64,000 nucleotides of DNA from Streptomyces sp. NBC_00513 (GCF_041431415.1 NZ_CP107845.1:2852001-2916000), one strand, 5' to 3'. Counted from the first letter of the stretch, positions 43,729 to 53,848 are shown. Program-made: numbers and translations. Notes: generated from the sequence alone by a model not told the origin.

Positions 43729-44702
43729 CGGCGGCTGCGCTCCGAGATCACGGCTTCGGAGACGCCGGGCACCCGCTCCGCGCCGTGCGCTTCCTTGACC
43801 AGGAAGTGCGGGCGGCGCTTGGACTCGTAGTAGATGCGGCCGATGTACTCGCCGATCAGCCCAAGCATGATCATCTGTACGCCACCCAGGCCTGTGATGA
43901 GCGCCACGAGCGTGACGTAACCCGGGGACTCGACCCCGTACGTGATCGCCATCACGGTGGTCCACAGGGCGTAGAGGCCGGTGAGTGCGACCAACGACAC
44001 GCCGAGCCAGATCCCGATCCGGAGCGGACGGTTGTTGAAGGAGATCAACCCGTCCATGCCGTAGTTCAGCAGGGCGCCGAACTTCCACTTCGTCTCGCCG
44101 GCCTCGCGCTGGGCGTTGCGGTAGTCGAAGTGGACCGTGTCGAAGCCGATCCAGGAGAAGAGTCCCTTGGAGAAGCGGTTGTACTCGGGGAGCGCGAGCA
44201 GGGCGTCCACGGCGGGGCGCGAGAGCAGCCGGAAGTCTCCGACCCCGTCGGTGAGCTCGACGTCCACCCAGCGGTTGACGCCTCGGTAGTACATGCGGCT
44301 GAGGGCGGAACGGACCTTCTTGTCGCCCTCGCGGGTGCGGCGCGCGATGACCTGGTCGTGCCCCTGCCGGTAGTGCTCGAGCATGGTGGCGATGAGCTCC
44401 GGCGGGTGCTGGAGGTCCGCGTCCATGATCACCACGGCGTCGCCGGTGGCCTCGCGCAGCCCGGCGAGCATGCCCGACTCCTTGCCGAAGTTCCGGCTGA
44501 AGGAGACGTAGCGCGTCTGGTCCCCGTACTCCGCGGCGATCTTGCGAAGTTTCTCCAGCGTGCCGTCCCGGCTACCGTCATCGACGTAGCAAACCTCGTA
44601 CTCGATGGGCAGGGCGTCGAGAACCCTGCGGATCTCTGCGTCGAAGCGGTCGATGACGGCTTCTTCGTTGTAGCAAGGAACAACTACGGACAGCTTGGTC
44701 AT
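43725..44702 (-). CDS. Polyprenyl-phosphate glycosyltransferase (GtrB/DPM1-like GT2)
   Basis: 325 aa; I start at ATG 44702, which has AGGAAG upstream, instead of GTG 44708. GT2 features: SVVVPCYNEEAVIDRF, YVDDGSRDGT, VVIMDADLQHPPELI, and a QxxRW-related region. Two C-terminal membrane helices (LGVSLVALTGLYALWTTVM; YVTLVALITGLGGVQMIMLG) are typical of GtrB. It should load a sugar onto polyprenyl phosphate for transfer outside, with GtrA as translocator. Divergent from the TagF-like gene. Confidence 0.92.
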   Translation of the reverse strand: MTKLSVVVPCYNEEAVIDRFDAEIRRVLDALPIEYEVCYVDDGSRDGTLEKLRKIAAEYGDQTRYVSFSRNFGKESGMLAGLREATGDAVVIMDADLQHPPELIATMLEHYRQGHDQVIARRTREGDKKVRSALSRMYYRGVNRWVDVELTDGVGDFRLLSRPAVDALLALPEYNRFSKGLFSWIGFDTVHFDYRNAQREAGETKWKFGALLNYGMDGLISFNNRPLRIGIWLGVSLVALTGLYALWTTVMAITYGVESPGYVTLVALITGLGGVQMIMLGLIGEYIGRIYYESKRRPHFLVKEAHGAERVPGVSEAVISERSRR

Positions 44703-44857
44703 GAACACTTCCTGCCGGATCCGAACGGGTGATTGTCGACGACTGACTCGACACCACCGCCTCTTGAGAAGTATGCACGGCCGAGCCGCGCTGCCCGAGT
44801 CGAGTGCCGCACACGGTAGCTTTGTCGGGATAAACGCAATGGAACAAAGGGATCGAG

Positions 44858-47704
44858 GTGCACGTGCCTGACGTCTCCGTGGTCGTCATCGTCTACAACG
44901 ACGCAGAGCGTCTGCCGACAGCCGTCCAGTCGGTTTTGGACCAGACCCTGCACGGGGTCGAAGTCGTGATCGTGGACGACTGCAGCAAGGACCGTTCCTT
45001 CGAGGTCGCCAAGGAACTCGAAGCAGCGCACCCGGGGCGGGTGCGTGCCTACCAGTTGCCCGAGAACAGCGGCGCCGGCGGCGAGCCCCGCAACGTCGGC
45101 ATCGGCCATGCCGAGGGCCGCTACGTCATGTTCCTGGACAGCGACGACGTCCTTGAGGTGAACGCCTGCCGCAACATGCTGGAGGCCGCCGAGCGGACGG
45201 ACGCCGACATCGTCTCGGGGCTGTGCGTGCGGGTCCACAAGGACACCCGCAACCAGAAGCGCGACGAGTGGTACGCGTGGCTGTACCGCACCACCCGCAC
45301 CCTGAACTCGGTCAGCGAGCTGCCGGACCTGTTCGTGTGGGACACGCTGTCCACGAACAAGTGCTACCGCCGCGACTTCCTCCTCGACAACAACCTCCTC
45401 TTCCCGAAGGGGATGCTGTACGAGGACCTGATGTTCATCGCCGAGGCCTACCTCGCCGCGAAGAAGATCACCCTCATCCCGAACCAGGTGTACTTCTGGA
45501 ACGTCTACGCGCAGGCCAAGGTCAAGTCCGTGACCAACCGCCGGCACGAGATGACCAACTACATCCACCGGCTGGAGATCCACCGGCGGATCGACGCCCT
45601 CCTGGCGCAGCGCGGCATGACCGAGATGCAGACGGCCAAGGACGTCAAGTTCCTCAAGCACGACCTCGTGCTGCACCTGCGTGACCTGCCGTTCCGCGAC
45701 GAGTCCTACCGGCGCGAGTTCGCCGAGCTCTCCCGCGGCTACCTGGAGGGTCTCGACCGCGAGGCGTACACCCGGGTCCAGCCCATCCAGGCCATCTGCG
45801 CCTACCTGCTCCAGCAGGGCGACTGGGACAACCTGCTGCCCGCCGTGGACACCCTGACCCACCGGAACAAGGTGTCCTCCCCGCTCGCCAAGAAGGACGG
45901 CCGGATCTACTGGTGCGCCGAGCACCTCGACGACGAGTTCGCCCGCAGCGTGCTCGACGTCACGGACCTCGGCTACCACCAGAAGCCGATCCGGGAACTG
46001 TTCCTGCGCAACGAGCTGACGCGCTACGCGGAGGCCGAGGGCACCGTGCGGCTCGCGGGCCGCATCACCAACCCGCTGGGTGTCATCAGGCCCGAGGCGA
46101 AGATCAAGGGCCAGGTCGAGTTCCGGGCCCGCCGCCGCAGCCTGCAGACGTTCAACTTCCCCGTGAAGGCGCTGCGCAACGAGGGCAGCATCATCTCCTG
46201 GGAAGCCGACGTCGACCTCAGTGCCAAGCTCCGTCCGCTGGGCATCATCGACTCCGTCTGGGACGTCCGCGTCATCCTGGACGTCGACGGCGCGAAGACC
46301 AACACGCGCCTGACCATCGGTGAGAGCGAGCTCGGCAGCGGTCTGCTGCCCGTCAAGCCGCGCCTGACCCGTCTGGTCGCGGACCACATCGAGCCGCAGC
46401 CCACGGCCAAGGGCCACCTGGCCTTCAGGCTGGTCTCCGCCCGGCACGACAACGAGCGGATCGAGGAACTGATCCAGAGCGCCGTGCGCGGCAGGCCCGG
46501 CAAGCTGGCCAAGGCCGGCTACCGCCGGGCCAAGGAGCTGCGCAAGACGCTGACCTCGGAGAAGACCAAGCTGCGCCTCTTCCACGAGGTCTACGGCCGG
46601 CTGCCGGTGAAGAAGCGCACCATCGTCTTCGAGAGCATGCTCGGCAAGCAGTACAGCGACAGCCCGCGCGCCATCTACGAGGAGATGCGCAGCCGCGGTC
46701 TGGAGTTCGAGGCGTTCTGGTCGTACGCGGGCAGCCCGAAGGACTTCCCCGCGGACGCCCATCTGGTGCGCCGCTGGTCGCTGCCCTACCTGAAGGCGCT
46801 GGCCCGGGCGGAGTTCTGGGTGGACAACCAGAGCTACCCGCTGAAGCTCGCCAAGCGGCCCGACACCACGTACATCCAGACCTGGCACGGGTCCGCGCTC
46901 AAGAAGATGGGCTTCGACCAGCCCGGTCTGAAGGCGGCCACGCACGCGCAGCAGGCCGCGGAGGAGAGGCACCTGAGCCGCTTCGACCACTTCGTGTGCC
47001 GCTCGGAGCACGACGTGCGGACCCTCGCGAAGGCCTTCCGGATCGGCGAATCGAAGCTGCTGCGGGTGGGTTACCCGCGCAACGACGCGCTCGTGCGGGC
47101 CCGGCAGGCCGAGGTCGCGCCGGACGGGCGCCGCGAGCGCGGTGCGCTGGCCGCCGAGCTCGGCATTCCCGCCGACAAGAAGGTCCTGTTGTACGCGCCG
47201 ACGTTCCGTACGCCGGGTGCGTTCCCGATGCCGTTCGACGTGGAGAAGTTCACCGAGGAGTTCGGTGATCAGTACGTCCTGCTCGTCCGGGCGCACTACC
47301 TCAACCACGTGGTGCTGCCGCCGACGGCCAAGGGCAAGGTCATCGACGTGTCCGCGCGGCACGACGTGATGCCGCTGATGGAGCTGTCCGACGCGCTGAT
47401 CACGGACTACTCCTCCGTGATGTTCGACTACGCGCTGCTGGACCGGCCGATCCTCTTCTTCGCGTACGACTACGACTCGTACGTGCACGAGGAGCGCGGC
47501 ACCTACTTCGACCTGGTGGAGCACGCCCCGGGCCCGGTGTTCCGGACCGAGGAGGAGTTCCACGACGTCCTGAAGAGCCTCGACGCGGCGCAGGACCCGC
47601 ACGCCGAGGCCCGCAAGCGCTTCGTGGCCGAGTTCGGCGAGTACGACCGGGGCAACGCCGCCGAGCGGATCGTCGACACGTTCTTCTCCGGGTGGAGCCG
47701 CTGA
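44858..47704 (+). CDS. Bifunctional glycosyltransferase / TagF-like glycerophosphotransferase
   Basis: 948 aa with GTG start at 44858 (or 44864). N-terminal GT2 domain (VSVVVIVYNDAERLPTAVQS, VDDCSKDRSF, MFLDSDDVLE; about 1-240). C-terminal CDP-glycerol:poly(glycerophosphate) transferase domain from about residue 590 (RTIVFESMLGKQYSDSPRAI, then YIQTWHGSALKKMGFDQPG, then VLLYAPTFR, then ITDYSSVMFDYALLDRPILF). It would polymerise a glycerol- or polyol-phosphate wall polymer. Such fusions occur in the Streptomyces wall-polymer locus. Followed directly by a GT4 gene (TGATG). Confidence 0.93.
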   Translation: MHVPDVSVVVIVYNDAERLPTAVQSVLDQTLHGVEVVIVDDCSKDRSFEVAKELEAAHPGRVRAYQLPENSGAGGEPRNVGIGHAEGRYVMFLDSDDVLEVNACRNMLEAAERTDADIVSGLCVRVHKDTRNQKRDEWYAWLYRTTRTLNSVSELPDLFVWDTLSTNKCYRRDFLLDNNLLFPKGMLYEDLMFIAEAYLAAKKITLIPNQVYFWNVYAQAKVKSVTNRRHEMTNYIHRLEIHRRIDALLAQRGMTEMQTAKDVKFLKHDLVLHLRDLPFRDESYRREFAELSRGYLEGLDREAYTRVQPIQAICAYLLQQGDWDNLLPAVDTLTHRNKVSSPLAKKDGRIYWCAEHLDDEFARSVLDVTDLGYHQKPIRELFLRNELTRYAEAEGTVRLAGRITNPLGVIRPEAKIKGQVEFRARRRSLQTFNFPVKALRNEGSIISWEADVDLSAKLRPLGIIDSVWDVRVILDVDGAKTNTRLTIGESELGSGLLPVKPRLTRLVADHIEPQPTAKGHLAFRLVSARHDNERIEELIQSAVRGRPGKLAKAGYRRAKELRKTLTSEKTKLRLFHEVYGRLPVKKRTIVFESMLGKQYSDSPRAIYEEMRSRGLEFEAFWSYAGSPKDFPADAHLVRRWSLPYLKALARAEFWVDNQSYPLKLAKRPDTTYIQTWHGSALKKMGFDQPGLKAATHAQQAAEERHLSRFDHFVCRSEHDVRTLAKAFRIGESKLLRVGYPRNDALVRARQAEVAPDGRRERGALAAELGIPADKKVLLYAPTFRTPGAFPMPFDVEKFTEEFGDQYVLLVRAHYLNHVVLPPTAKGKVIDVSARHDVMPLMELSDALITDYSSVMFDYALLDRPILFFAYDYDSYVHEERGTYFDLVEHAPGPVFRTEEEFHDVLKSLDAAQDPHAEARKRFVAEFGEYDRGNAAERIVDTFFSGWSR

Positions 47705-48936
47705 TGTCCGAGGTGATCGAGACGACGACCGTGACGAACCCCGCGACCGCGACGACGGGGGCTGTGATGACCGGTACGAACGACGGCCGACCCCGGGACA
47801 TCTTCCTGGTCTCCAACAGCGTGGACGAGCTGGGCGGCATCACCAGCTGGTCCCACCAGATGGCCCGGATCTTCTCGGAGCGCGGACACACCGTCCACGT
47901 GGTGGGCATCGTGCCGGCCCCCGAGGGGCGGCGCGCCGACCTGGGCGAGGACCTGCCGTACCGCACCACCACCCTGTACGACGAGCACCCGCCCTCCATC
48001 AAGGCCCTCAGGGGTCTCAAGGGCAAGCTCGACATCATCGAGCGCCGGCGCCGGGCCGCACGCGACGCGGGCATGCGGGCGCAGGCCGCGAAGCTGACCG
48101 CGCTGTTCCGGGCGGCCCGCCCGGGGGCCGTGGTCATCGTGAGCCAGGTCTGGGCGATGGAGTGGGTGGCCATGGCGGACACCTCCGGTCTCAAGCTCGT
48201 CGGCATGAGCCACGAGTCCTTCGAGACCTGCCGCAGGTCCTCCCGGTTCGGGCGGGTCAAGCGGTTCTACAAGAACGTGGACCGGATGCTGGCCCTCACC
48301 CGCGAGGACGCGGACCTGTGGATCCGCCAGCGGATGGACAACGTGGGCTCCATGCCGAACCCGCTGCCGTTCTTCCCCGAGGAGCCGTCCCCGCGGACCG
48401 CCAAGCGCGTGGTCAGCATCGGCCGGCTGCACGAGGAGAAGGGCGTGGACATGCTCCTCGACTCCTGGGCGGAGGTGGCGCCGAAGCACCCCGGGTGGGT
48501 GCTGACGCTCTACGGCTCCGGTCCGGAGGAGGAGGCGCTGAAGAAGCAGTGCGCCCAGCTGGGGATCTCCTCCTCGGTGGAGTGGATGGGTCGCACCTCC
48601 GACGTGCCGGGCGCGTTGCGCGACAGCGCGGTGTTCGCCCTGTCCTCGCGCGGTGAGGGTTTCCCCCTCGCCCTGATGGAGGCCATGGCGACCGCGGTGC
48701 CCTGCGTCGCCTTCGACGTGGCCCCCGGTGTCCACGAGATCATCACGGACGGGGTCAACGGCCTCATCGCCCCGCCCGGGAACACCGGCGAGTTCGGCCG
48801 CCGCCTGGACGCGCTGATGTCCGACCGCGAGCTGCGCGACCGGATGGGCGAGCAGGCCCGCGAGGACATCCAGCGGTACTCCACGGAGGAGATCAGCAGG
48901 CGCTGGGAGGAGCTCTTCACGCTGCTGCACCGCTGA
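47704..48936 (+). CDS. Glycosyltransferase family 4
   Basis: 410 aa, ATG at 47704 overlapping the TagF-like stop by one base, thus coupled. GT-B fold: N-terminal Rossmann DIFLVSNSVDELGGITSWSH, C-terminal KRVVSIGRLHEEKGVDMLLD and the donor-site EGFPLALMEAMATAVPCVAF. Retaining enzyme that adds a sugar to the wall polymer or its linkage unit. Confidence 0.93.
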   Translation: MSEVIETTTVTNPATATTGAVMTGTNDGRPRDIFLVSNSVDELGGITSWSHQMARIFSERGHTVHVVGIVPAPEGRRADLGEDLPYRTTTLYDEHPPSIKALRGLKGKLDIIERRRRAARDAGMRAQAAKLTALFRAARPGAVVIVSQVWAMEWVAMADTSGLKLVGMSHESFETCRRSSRFGRVKRFYKNVDRMLALTREDADLWIRQRMDNVGSMPNPLPFFPEEPSPRTAKRVVSIGRLHEEKGVDMLLDSWAEVAPKHPGWVLTLYGSGPEEEALKKQCAQLGISSSVEWMGRTSDVPGALRDSAVFALSSRGEGFPLALMEAMATAVPCVAFDVAPGVHEIITDGVNGLIAPPGNTGEFGRRLDALMSDRELRDRMGEQAREDIQRYSTEEISRRWEELFTLLHR

Positions 48937-48980
48937 CCCGCGGGCAGAGCGCGAACAGCGGGAACAGCGGAGCAGGACGA

Positions 48981-49010
48981 CGGGCCATCACCCTTTTCGG
49001 TGGTGGCCCG
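48981..49010. terminator. Terminator after the GT4 gene
   Basis: Inverted repeat CGGGCCATCACC/GGTGGTGGCCCG with loop CTTTTC in the gap before the next glycosyltransferase gene. Confidence 0.85.
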
Positions 49011-49054
49011 TCCACGTACCCTCGACGGAGGGGCAAGAGGCCGCCGAGCAGCCG

Positions 49055-50995
49055 ATGTCATCCAGCCGATCCGAGGAACCGCCCATGGGCTCCCGCGCGA
49101 GCGTCAGCGTCGTCATACCCGTGCACAACACCCGGCGCTACCTGCGGCGCTGCTTCGACTCGGTGGCCGCCCAGACCCTTACGGCGGACCGGATCGAGGT
49201 CATCGCCGTGGACGACGGCTCGACCGACGGCTCCGGGGACTGGCTGGACACCTGGGCGGCGCGGCACCCGAACACCACCGTGATCCACCAGGCCGCCTCC
49301 GGTGGCGCCGGGAAGCCGCGCAACGTCGGGATCGACGCGTCGAGCGGCGACTTCCTGTTCTTCCTCGACTCGGACGACTACCTGGGCCCGGAGGCCTTGG
49401 AGCGGCTGGTCCGGATGGCCGAGGAGCAGGACTCCGACGTGGTGTACGGGCGGATCGTCGGGGTCAACGGGCGGGCCGCCCCGGTGGACCTGCGCACCAC
49501 CAGCCCCGAGGTCTCCCTCCACGACTCCCCCGTGTACTGGACGCTCGCCGCCTACAAGCTGTGGCGCCGCAGTCTGGTCGACGCGCACCGGTTGCGGTTC
49601 ACCGAGGGCCGGCTGCTCGGCGAGGACCTCCCGTTCGGCGCGCACGCCCTGCTGCACGCCCGCCGGATATCGGTGGTGGCCGATCACGACTGCTACTACC
49701 TGGAGGGCCGCGGCGACGGCACGAACGCCACGCAGCAGGACGTCGACTGGGTGGCGCAGCTGGCCTACGTCGGCGGGATCCTGGAGATGGTGGCCGATCA
49801 CGTGCCGGCCGGTCCCGAGCGGGACAAGCTCATGGAGCGCCATTTCCACGGCGAGGTGCTGAGCATGTTCGCCGAGCCGTACCTGGCCCGGGACGAGGCG
49901 GGCCGCGAGGCGATGGTCCGGGCGGCCGAACCGCTCGTCGAGACCTACCTGACCGAGCGGATCAGCGCCGCGTTGCCGCCCCGGCTGCGGCTGCGCGCCC
50001 ATCTGATCAAGGCGGGTCGTACCCGCGAGCTGACCGCCGTCGTCACCGCCGACACCGCGGACGCTCTGGGTCCCGCCGTGATCGAGGGCGGTCGCGCCTT
50101 CGCCGCGTACCCGTTCTTCCGGGCCCCCGGCGCCGGTCTCCCCGACGAGCTGTACGACCTCACCTCGCGGGTGGTGCTGCGGCAGGAGCTGGCCTCGTAC
50201 AGCTGGGACGGTCCAGTGCTGCGGCTGCGCGGGACGGCCCGGCTCGACGGCATGGGCGGGGCCGCGGCGCAGGAGGTGGCGCTGCTGCTGCGGCGGCAGG
50301 GCCACACCATCCGGATACCGGCGGCGCGGACCGACGAGCGGGGTGGTTACGAGGCGGCGGTGGACGTCAACCGGGCCGCCGAGGGCCTCCGGCTCGATGA
50401 CGGCATATGGACCGTACGGGTCGCGGTGGCGGCGGGCTCCCTCGTCAAGGAGGCCTGGCTGCCGAGGCCGAAGGCCGCCGAGTACGACGCCGCCCCGGTG
50501 CCCCGGATCGTGCACGGCACGCCCGGGGAGCCGCCGCAGGCCGCGACGGTGTTCCACTCCGAGGCGCACCAGCACGTCAACCTCGACCTGGGCGCCACCC
50601 GGATACCCCTGGCCGCCGACGCGCGCGGCACGGCCGCCGCCCGGGTCGTGCGCGCCCCGGTCCTGGAGGCGACGGCGACCATACCGGGCTGGCCGGCGGA
50701 CGCCCCGGTGGACTTCGTCCTGCACGCGCCGGGCCGGGCCCCGTTCACCACTCCGGCGGTGGGCGGCACCGATCCGGACGGTCGGCTGCGGGTGCGCACG
50801 GAGGTGCGGGGCGTGCCGGAGGGCGAGTGGCAGGTTCGGCTGCGGATACGGGACCAGGGGTTCAGCCGGGAGCTGCCGGTGCACGCGGCGGACGGGGCCG
50901 CGCTCACCGTACGGGTACCGCTGCCGTTGCACCGCCGGCTCGGTCGGCACGCCCGCCGGACGGTCTCGCGGATCGTGCGCGCGCCGGCCCGCTGA
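49055..50995 (+). CDS. Glycosyltransferase family 2 with long C-terminal domain, 646 aa
   Basis: ATG at 49055 (or 49085). N-terminal GT2 domain of about 220 residues: VSVVIPVHNTRRYLRRCFDS, VDDGSTDGSGDWLD, FLFFLDSDDYL and EDLPFGAHALLHA. The rest (about 350-640) contains repeated beta-sandwich-like segments (LRLRGTARLDGMGG, WTVRVAVAAGSLVKEAWLP), also found after the GT2 domain in the minus-strand relative at 52136-53755. Probably modifies the same wall polymer. Confidence 0.9.
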   Translation: MSSSRSEEPPMGSRASVSVVIPVHNTRRYLRRCFDSVAAQTLTADRIEVIAVDDGSTDGSGDWLDTWAARHPNTTVIHQAASGGAGKPRNVGIDASSGDFLFFLDSDDYLGPEALERLVRMAEEQDSDVVYGRIVGVNGRAAPVDLRTTSPEVSLHDSPVYWTLAAYKLWRRSLVDAHRLRFTEGRLLGEDLPFGAHALLHARRISVVADHDCYYLEGRGDGTNATQQDVDWVAQLAYVGGILEMVADHVPAGPERDKLMERHFHGEVLSMFAEPYLARDEAGREAMVRAAEPLVETYLTERISAALPPRLRLRAHLIKAGRTRELTAVVTADTADALGPAVIEGGRAFAAYPFFRAPGAGLPDELYDLTSRVVLRQELASYSWDGPVLRLRGTARLDGMGGAAAQEVALLLRRQGHTIRIPAARTDERGGYEAAVDVNRAAEGLRLDDGIWTVRVAVAAGSLVKEAWLPRPKAAEYDAAPVPRIVHGTPGEPPQAATVFHSEAHQHVNLDLGATRIPLAADARGTAAARVVRAPVLEATATIPGWPADAPVDFVLHAPGRAPFTTPAVGGTDPDGRLRVRTEVRGVPEGEWQVRLRIRDQGFSRELPVHAADGAALTVRVPLPLHRRLGRHARRTVSRIVRAPAR

Positions 50996-51002
50996 AACGC
51001 GC

Positions 51003-51041
51003 ACCGGCCCGCCGCCCGGGTGATCGGGGCGGCGGGCCGGT
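51003..51041. terminator. Bidirectional terminator between convergent GT2 and galE genes
   Basis: Inverted repeat ACCGGCCCGCCGCC/GGCGGCGGGCCGGT around a short loop between the convergent genes ending at 50995 (+) and 51087 (-). Confidence 0.9.
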
Positions 51042-51086
51042 GGCATGCTCAAAGCAGAGTGCGGGGCCCTGGGAGACGACAGGGCC

Positions 51087-52076
51087 TTAGCGCTGCGCGG
51101 TCACCTTGTTGGCCTGCCAGCCCGCCCACGCCGAGGTGATCATCTCGCGGACGTCGTGGCGGGCCTTCCAGCCCAGCTCCGCGGCGATCCTGTCGGCGGA
51201 GGCCACCACCTTCGCCGGGTCACCGGGACGGCGCGGGGTGACCACCGGCGCGAGGTCGTTGCCGGTGTTGGCGTTCAGCATCTCGACCATCTCGCGGACG
51301 GAGACGCCCTCGCCGCGGCCGATGTTGACGGTGAGGTCCTTGTACTCGCCCTGGGCGCCCCACTCGGCGAGCCTGCGGGCCGCCACCACGTGGGCGTCCG
51401 CGAGGTCCTCGACGTGGATGTAGTCGCGGATGCAGGTGCCGTCCGGGGTCGGGTAGTCGTCGCCGAAGATGCGGGCGCCCTCACCGGCCTCGTAGCGCTC
51501 GAACACCATCGGGACGAGGTTGAAGACCCCGGTGTCCGCGAGTTCGGGGGTGGCGGCGCCCGCCACGTTGAAGTAGCGCAGGCAGGCGGTGGAGATGCCG
51601 TGCGCCTTGCCGGCGGCGCGGACGAGCCACTCGCCGGTGAGCTTGGTCTCGCCGTACGGGCTCAGGGGCAGGCAGGGGGTGTCCTCGGTGACCAGGTCCA
51701 CGTCGGGCATGCCGTAGACGGAGGCGGAGGAGGAGAAGAGGAAGTTGCGGATGCCGGCCTCGGCCACGGCCTGGAGCAGCACCGTGAGGCCCTGCACGTT
51801 CTCGTGGTAGTAGTACAGCGGCTTCTCGACGGACTCGCCGACCTGCTTCTTGCCGGCGAGGTGCACCACGCCGGTGATCCGGTGCTCGGCGAGGGTCTTG
51901 TCCAGGAGCGGCCGGTCCAGCACCGAGCCGATGACCAGCGGGACGCCGTCCGGGACGCGGTTCTCGTTGCCCGTGGACAGGTCGTCGAGGACGACGACCT
52001 CCTCCCCCGCGAGCCGCATCGCGCGGACGACGTGCGAGCCGATGTATCCGGCGCCACCGGTGATCAGAAAAGTCAT
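51087..52076 (-). CDS. galE: UDP-glucose 4-epimerase
   Basis: 329 aa, ATG at 52076 (MTFLITGGAGYIGSHVVRAM). SDR-extended fold: GGAGYIGS NAD motif, catalytic Tyr/Lys in SPYGETKLTGE, and the RYFNVAGA signature. Interconverts UDP-glucose and UDP-galactose (or the N-acetyl forms), giving sugars to the nearby glycosyltransferases. The frame stays open far upstream without other coding signs, which I ignore. Confidence 0.95.
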   Translation of the reverse strand: MTFLITGGAGYIGSHVVRAMRLAGEEVVVLDDLSTGNENRVPDGVPLVIGSVLDRPLLDKTLAEHRITGVVHLAGKKQVGESVEKPLYYYHENVQGLTVLLQAVAEAGIRNFLFSSSASVYGMPDVDLVTEDTPCLPLSPYGETKLTGEWLVRAAGKAHGISTACLRYFNVAGAATPELADTGVFNLVPMVFERYEAGEGARIFGDDYPTPDGTCIRDYIHVEDLADAHVVAARRLAEWGAQGEYKDLTVNIGRGEGVSVREMVEMLNANTGNDLAPVVTPRRPGDPAKVVASADRIAAELGWKARHDVREMITSAWAGWQANKVTAQR

Positions 52077-52135
52077 GCCGTGTTCTCCCGAGTCCTGTCC
52101 GATTCCGCCGGCCGTCTGCGACCGGTGTCCCTCTG

Positions 52136-53755
52136 TCAGCTCGACCGCAGGCCTGCCCTGACCCGGCCGAGGCGGTTGCGTACGAGGCTCATGGCCCCGA
52201 ACGCGCCCGGCGCGAGCCGCACGCCCAGTGATCCCGCGGCCGTGCGGTACGGCTGCGCCAGCAGAACACCGTACCGGCTGCTGGGCAGCGCCCGACGTCG
52301 CAGCAGGTCGTCGAGGGGGCGCGGCGGGATCACGAGGGAGCTTCCGTCCGCACACCGCACTCCGATCCGCACACCCCACGCCTGCATGCCGCGTCCGCCG
52401 CGTCGTCGTCCGGCCTCCGCGAGCGCGGTGAGCCGGAACGGCAGCTCGGCGGTCCAGCCGTCCCCGTCGGTCGCGGGGGTCAGCTCCACGGGTTCGCCGA
52501 GGACCGGTTCCCCGCCCGAGCGCGCCTGGAAGTCCAACCACGCGGTGCGCGGCCCGGCGGCGGCGAGCCGTCCGTACATGTCGTGGACGCGGATCCGCAG
52601 GCCCGCGGTTCCGCTCGGGCGGGCGTCGACGGTGACGGGGAGTTCCCCGGTCGGCAGCGTCGCCATGCCGTCCAGCTCCACGGGGAGCTCCTCGCTCCAC
52701 ACGGGCAGCCCGTCCGGGGTGCTCGCGTACGGCGGCAGCAGCCGCGGGGGCTCGGCGGCGAAGCGGGTCAGCCGTTCCACGTCGGCGGGCGGCTTCGGGG
52801 TGGCCCGCAGCAGTCGTACGATCCAGCGCGCGTGCGCCCCGGCGGCCTCGACGACGGCGTCCGTGAAGCCGTCGAGGTAGTCGCGCGTCGCGGTCCACCA
52901 GGCGGCCTGGTAGTCGGGGTCGTCGCCGAGTTCCCGCAGGTACATGCGCAGGTCGTACTCCAGGAACTTGACCTGGCAGGCGTGGCCCAGTGCCGGGGAG
53001 GCGGCGGCGAGGGTCCGGGCCGCGGTGCGGTGCGCCTCGATCCTGGAGAGCCAGTTGGCGACGTCCTCGCGGTCGAGGGAGATCGACACCTGGGCGGCGG
53101 ACCGGCGCACGTGCCAGACGTAGACGAGGTCGTCGATCACGGCGACGCGGGGCGCGGCGGCCAGGACGCGGGCGGTGAAGACGAAATCCTCGTAGACGAA
53201 GCGGCCGTCGGGGAAGCGGATGTCGTGCTCGTCGAGGAAGGCGCGCGCGTAGAGCTTGTTGACGCAGAGGGTGTCGCGGACCAGTTCGGGCCGGTCGGCG
53301 GGCCGCTCGATGACGTCGCCCGGCGTGTACAGCCCCGGTACCCAGGGCACGTCCTGATGCTGCGGCAGTTCGCGTCGTACGCACGCGCCGACCGTCACCG
53401 GTGCGCGGTGCCGTTCGGCGGCCCGTACGAGGGCGTCCGCCGCGCCGGGCGGCAGAACGTCGTCGCTGTCGAGGAAGAGGACGTACGGGGCGGTCGCGGC
53501 CGCGATCCCGTCGTTGCGCGGGGTCCCGCAGCCGCCGCTGTTCTCCGTGCGGTGCAGGACCTTCAGGCGGGGGTGGCGGGCGGCCAGCTCGTCCAGGACC
53601 CGGCCGGTGTCGTCGGACGAGGCGTCGTTGACCGCGATGATCTCGTCGACCACCGGGCCCTGGTCGAGAGCCGAGGAGACGGCCTCGCCCACGAGCCCGG
53701 CGTCGTTGTACGCGATCACCACGACGGAGACGGTGGCGGGATTGATGCTGGTCAC
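52136..53755 (-). CDS. Glycosyltransferase family 2, 539 aa
   Basis: GTG at 53755 (VTSINPATVSVVVIAYND). GT2 domain: VSVVVIAYNDAGLVGEAVSS, VNDASSDDTGRVLDELAA, PYVLFLDSDDVLPP and YEDFVFTARVLAAA. C-terminal half is a beta-rich region similar in style to that of 49055-50995. Same domain order suggests duplication. Upstream of galE on the same strand with a 59-base gap. Confidence 0.9.
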   Translation of the reverse strand: MTSINPATVSVVVIAYNDAGLVGEAVSSALDQGPVVDEIIAVNDASSDDTGRVLDELAARHPRLKVLHRTENSGGCGTPRNDGIAAATAPYVLFLDSDDVLPPGAADALVRAAERHRAPVTVGACVRRELPQHQDVPWVPGLYTPGDVIERPADRPELVRDTLCVNKLYARAFLDEHDIRFPDGRFVYEDFVFTARVLAAAPRVAVIDDLVYVWHVRRSAAQVSISLDREDVANWLSRIEAHRTAARTLAAASPALGHACQVKFLEYDLRMYLRELGDDPDYQAAWWTATRDYLDGFTDAVVEAAGAHARWIVRLLRATPKPPADVERLTRFAAEPPRLLPPYASTPDGLPVWSEELPVELDGMATLPTGELPVTVDARPSGTAGLRIRVHDMYGRLAAAGPRTAWLDFQARSGGEPVLGEPVELTPATDGDGWTAELPFRLTALAEAGRRRGGRGMQAWGVRIGVRCADGSSLVIPPRPLDDLLRRRALPSSRYGVLLAQPYRTAAGSLGVRLAPGAFGAMSLVRNRLGRVRAGLRSS

Positions 53756-53848
53756 CCGCTGGATCCTAGGCGACCCGGGTAAAGGTCGCCTCAAGACCCC
53801 TGTCGGACCCTTGACCGCGGCGGGCCGCCGTCAGGATCCGGACATGTC

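Noticed and set aside
44699..47602. 967-aa minus-strand frame opposite the TagF-like gene
   Set aside because: The plus strand shows complete GT2 and TagF motifs; the antisense frame has none.
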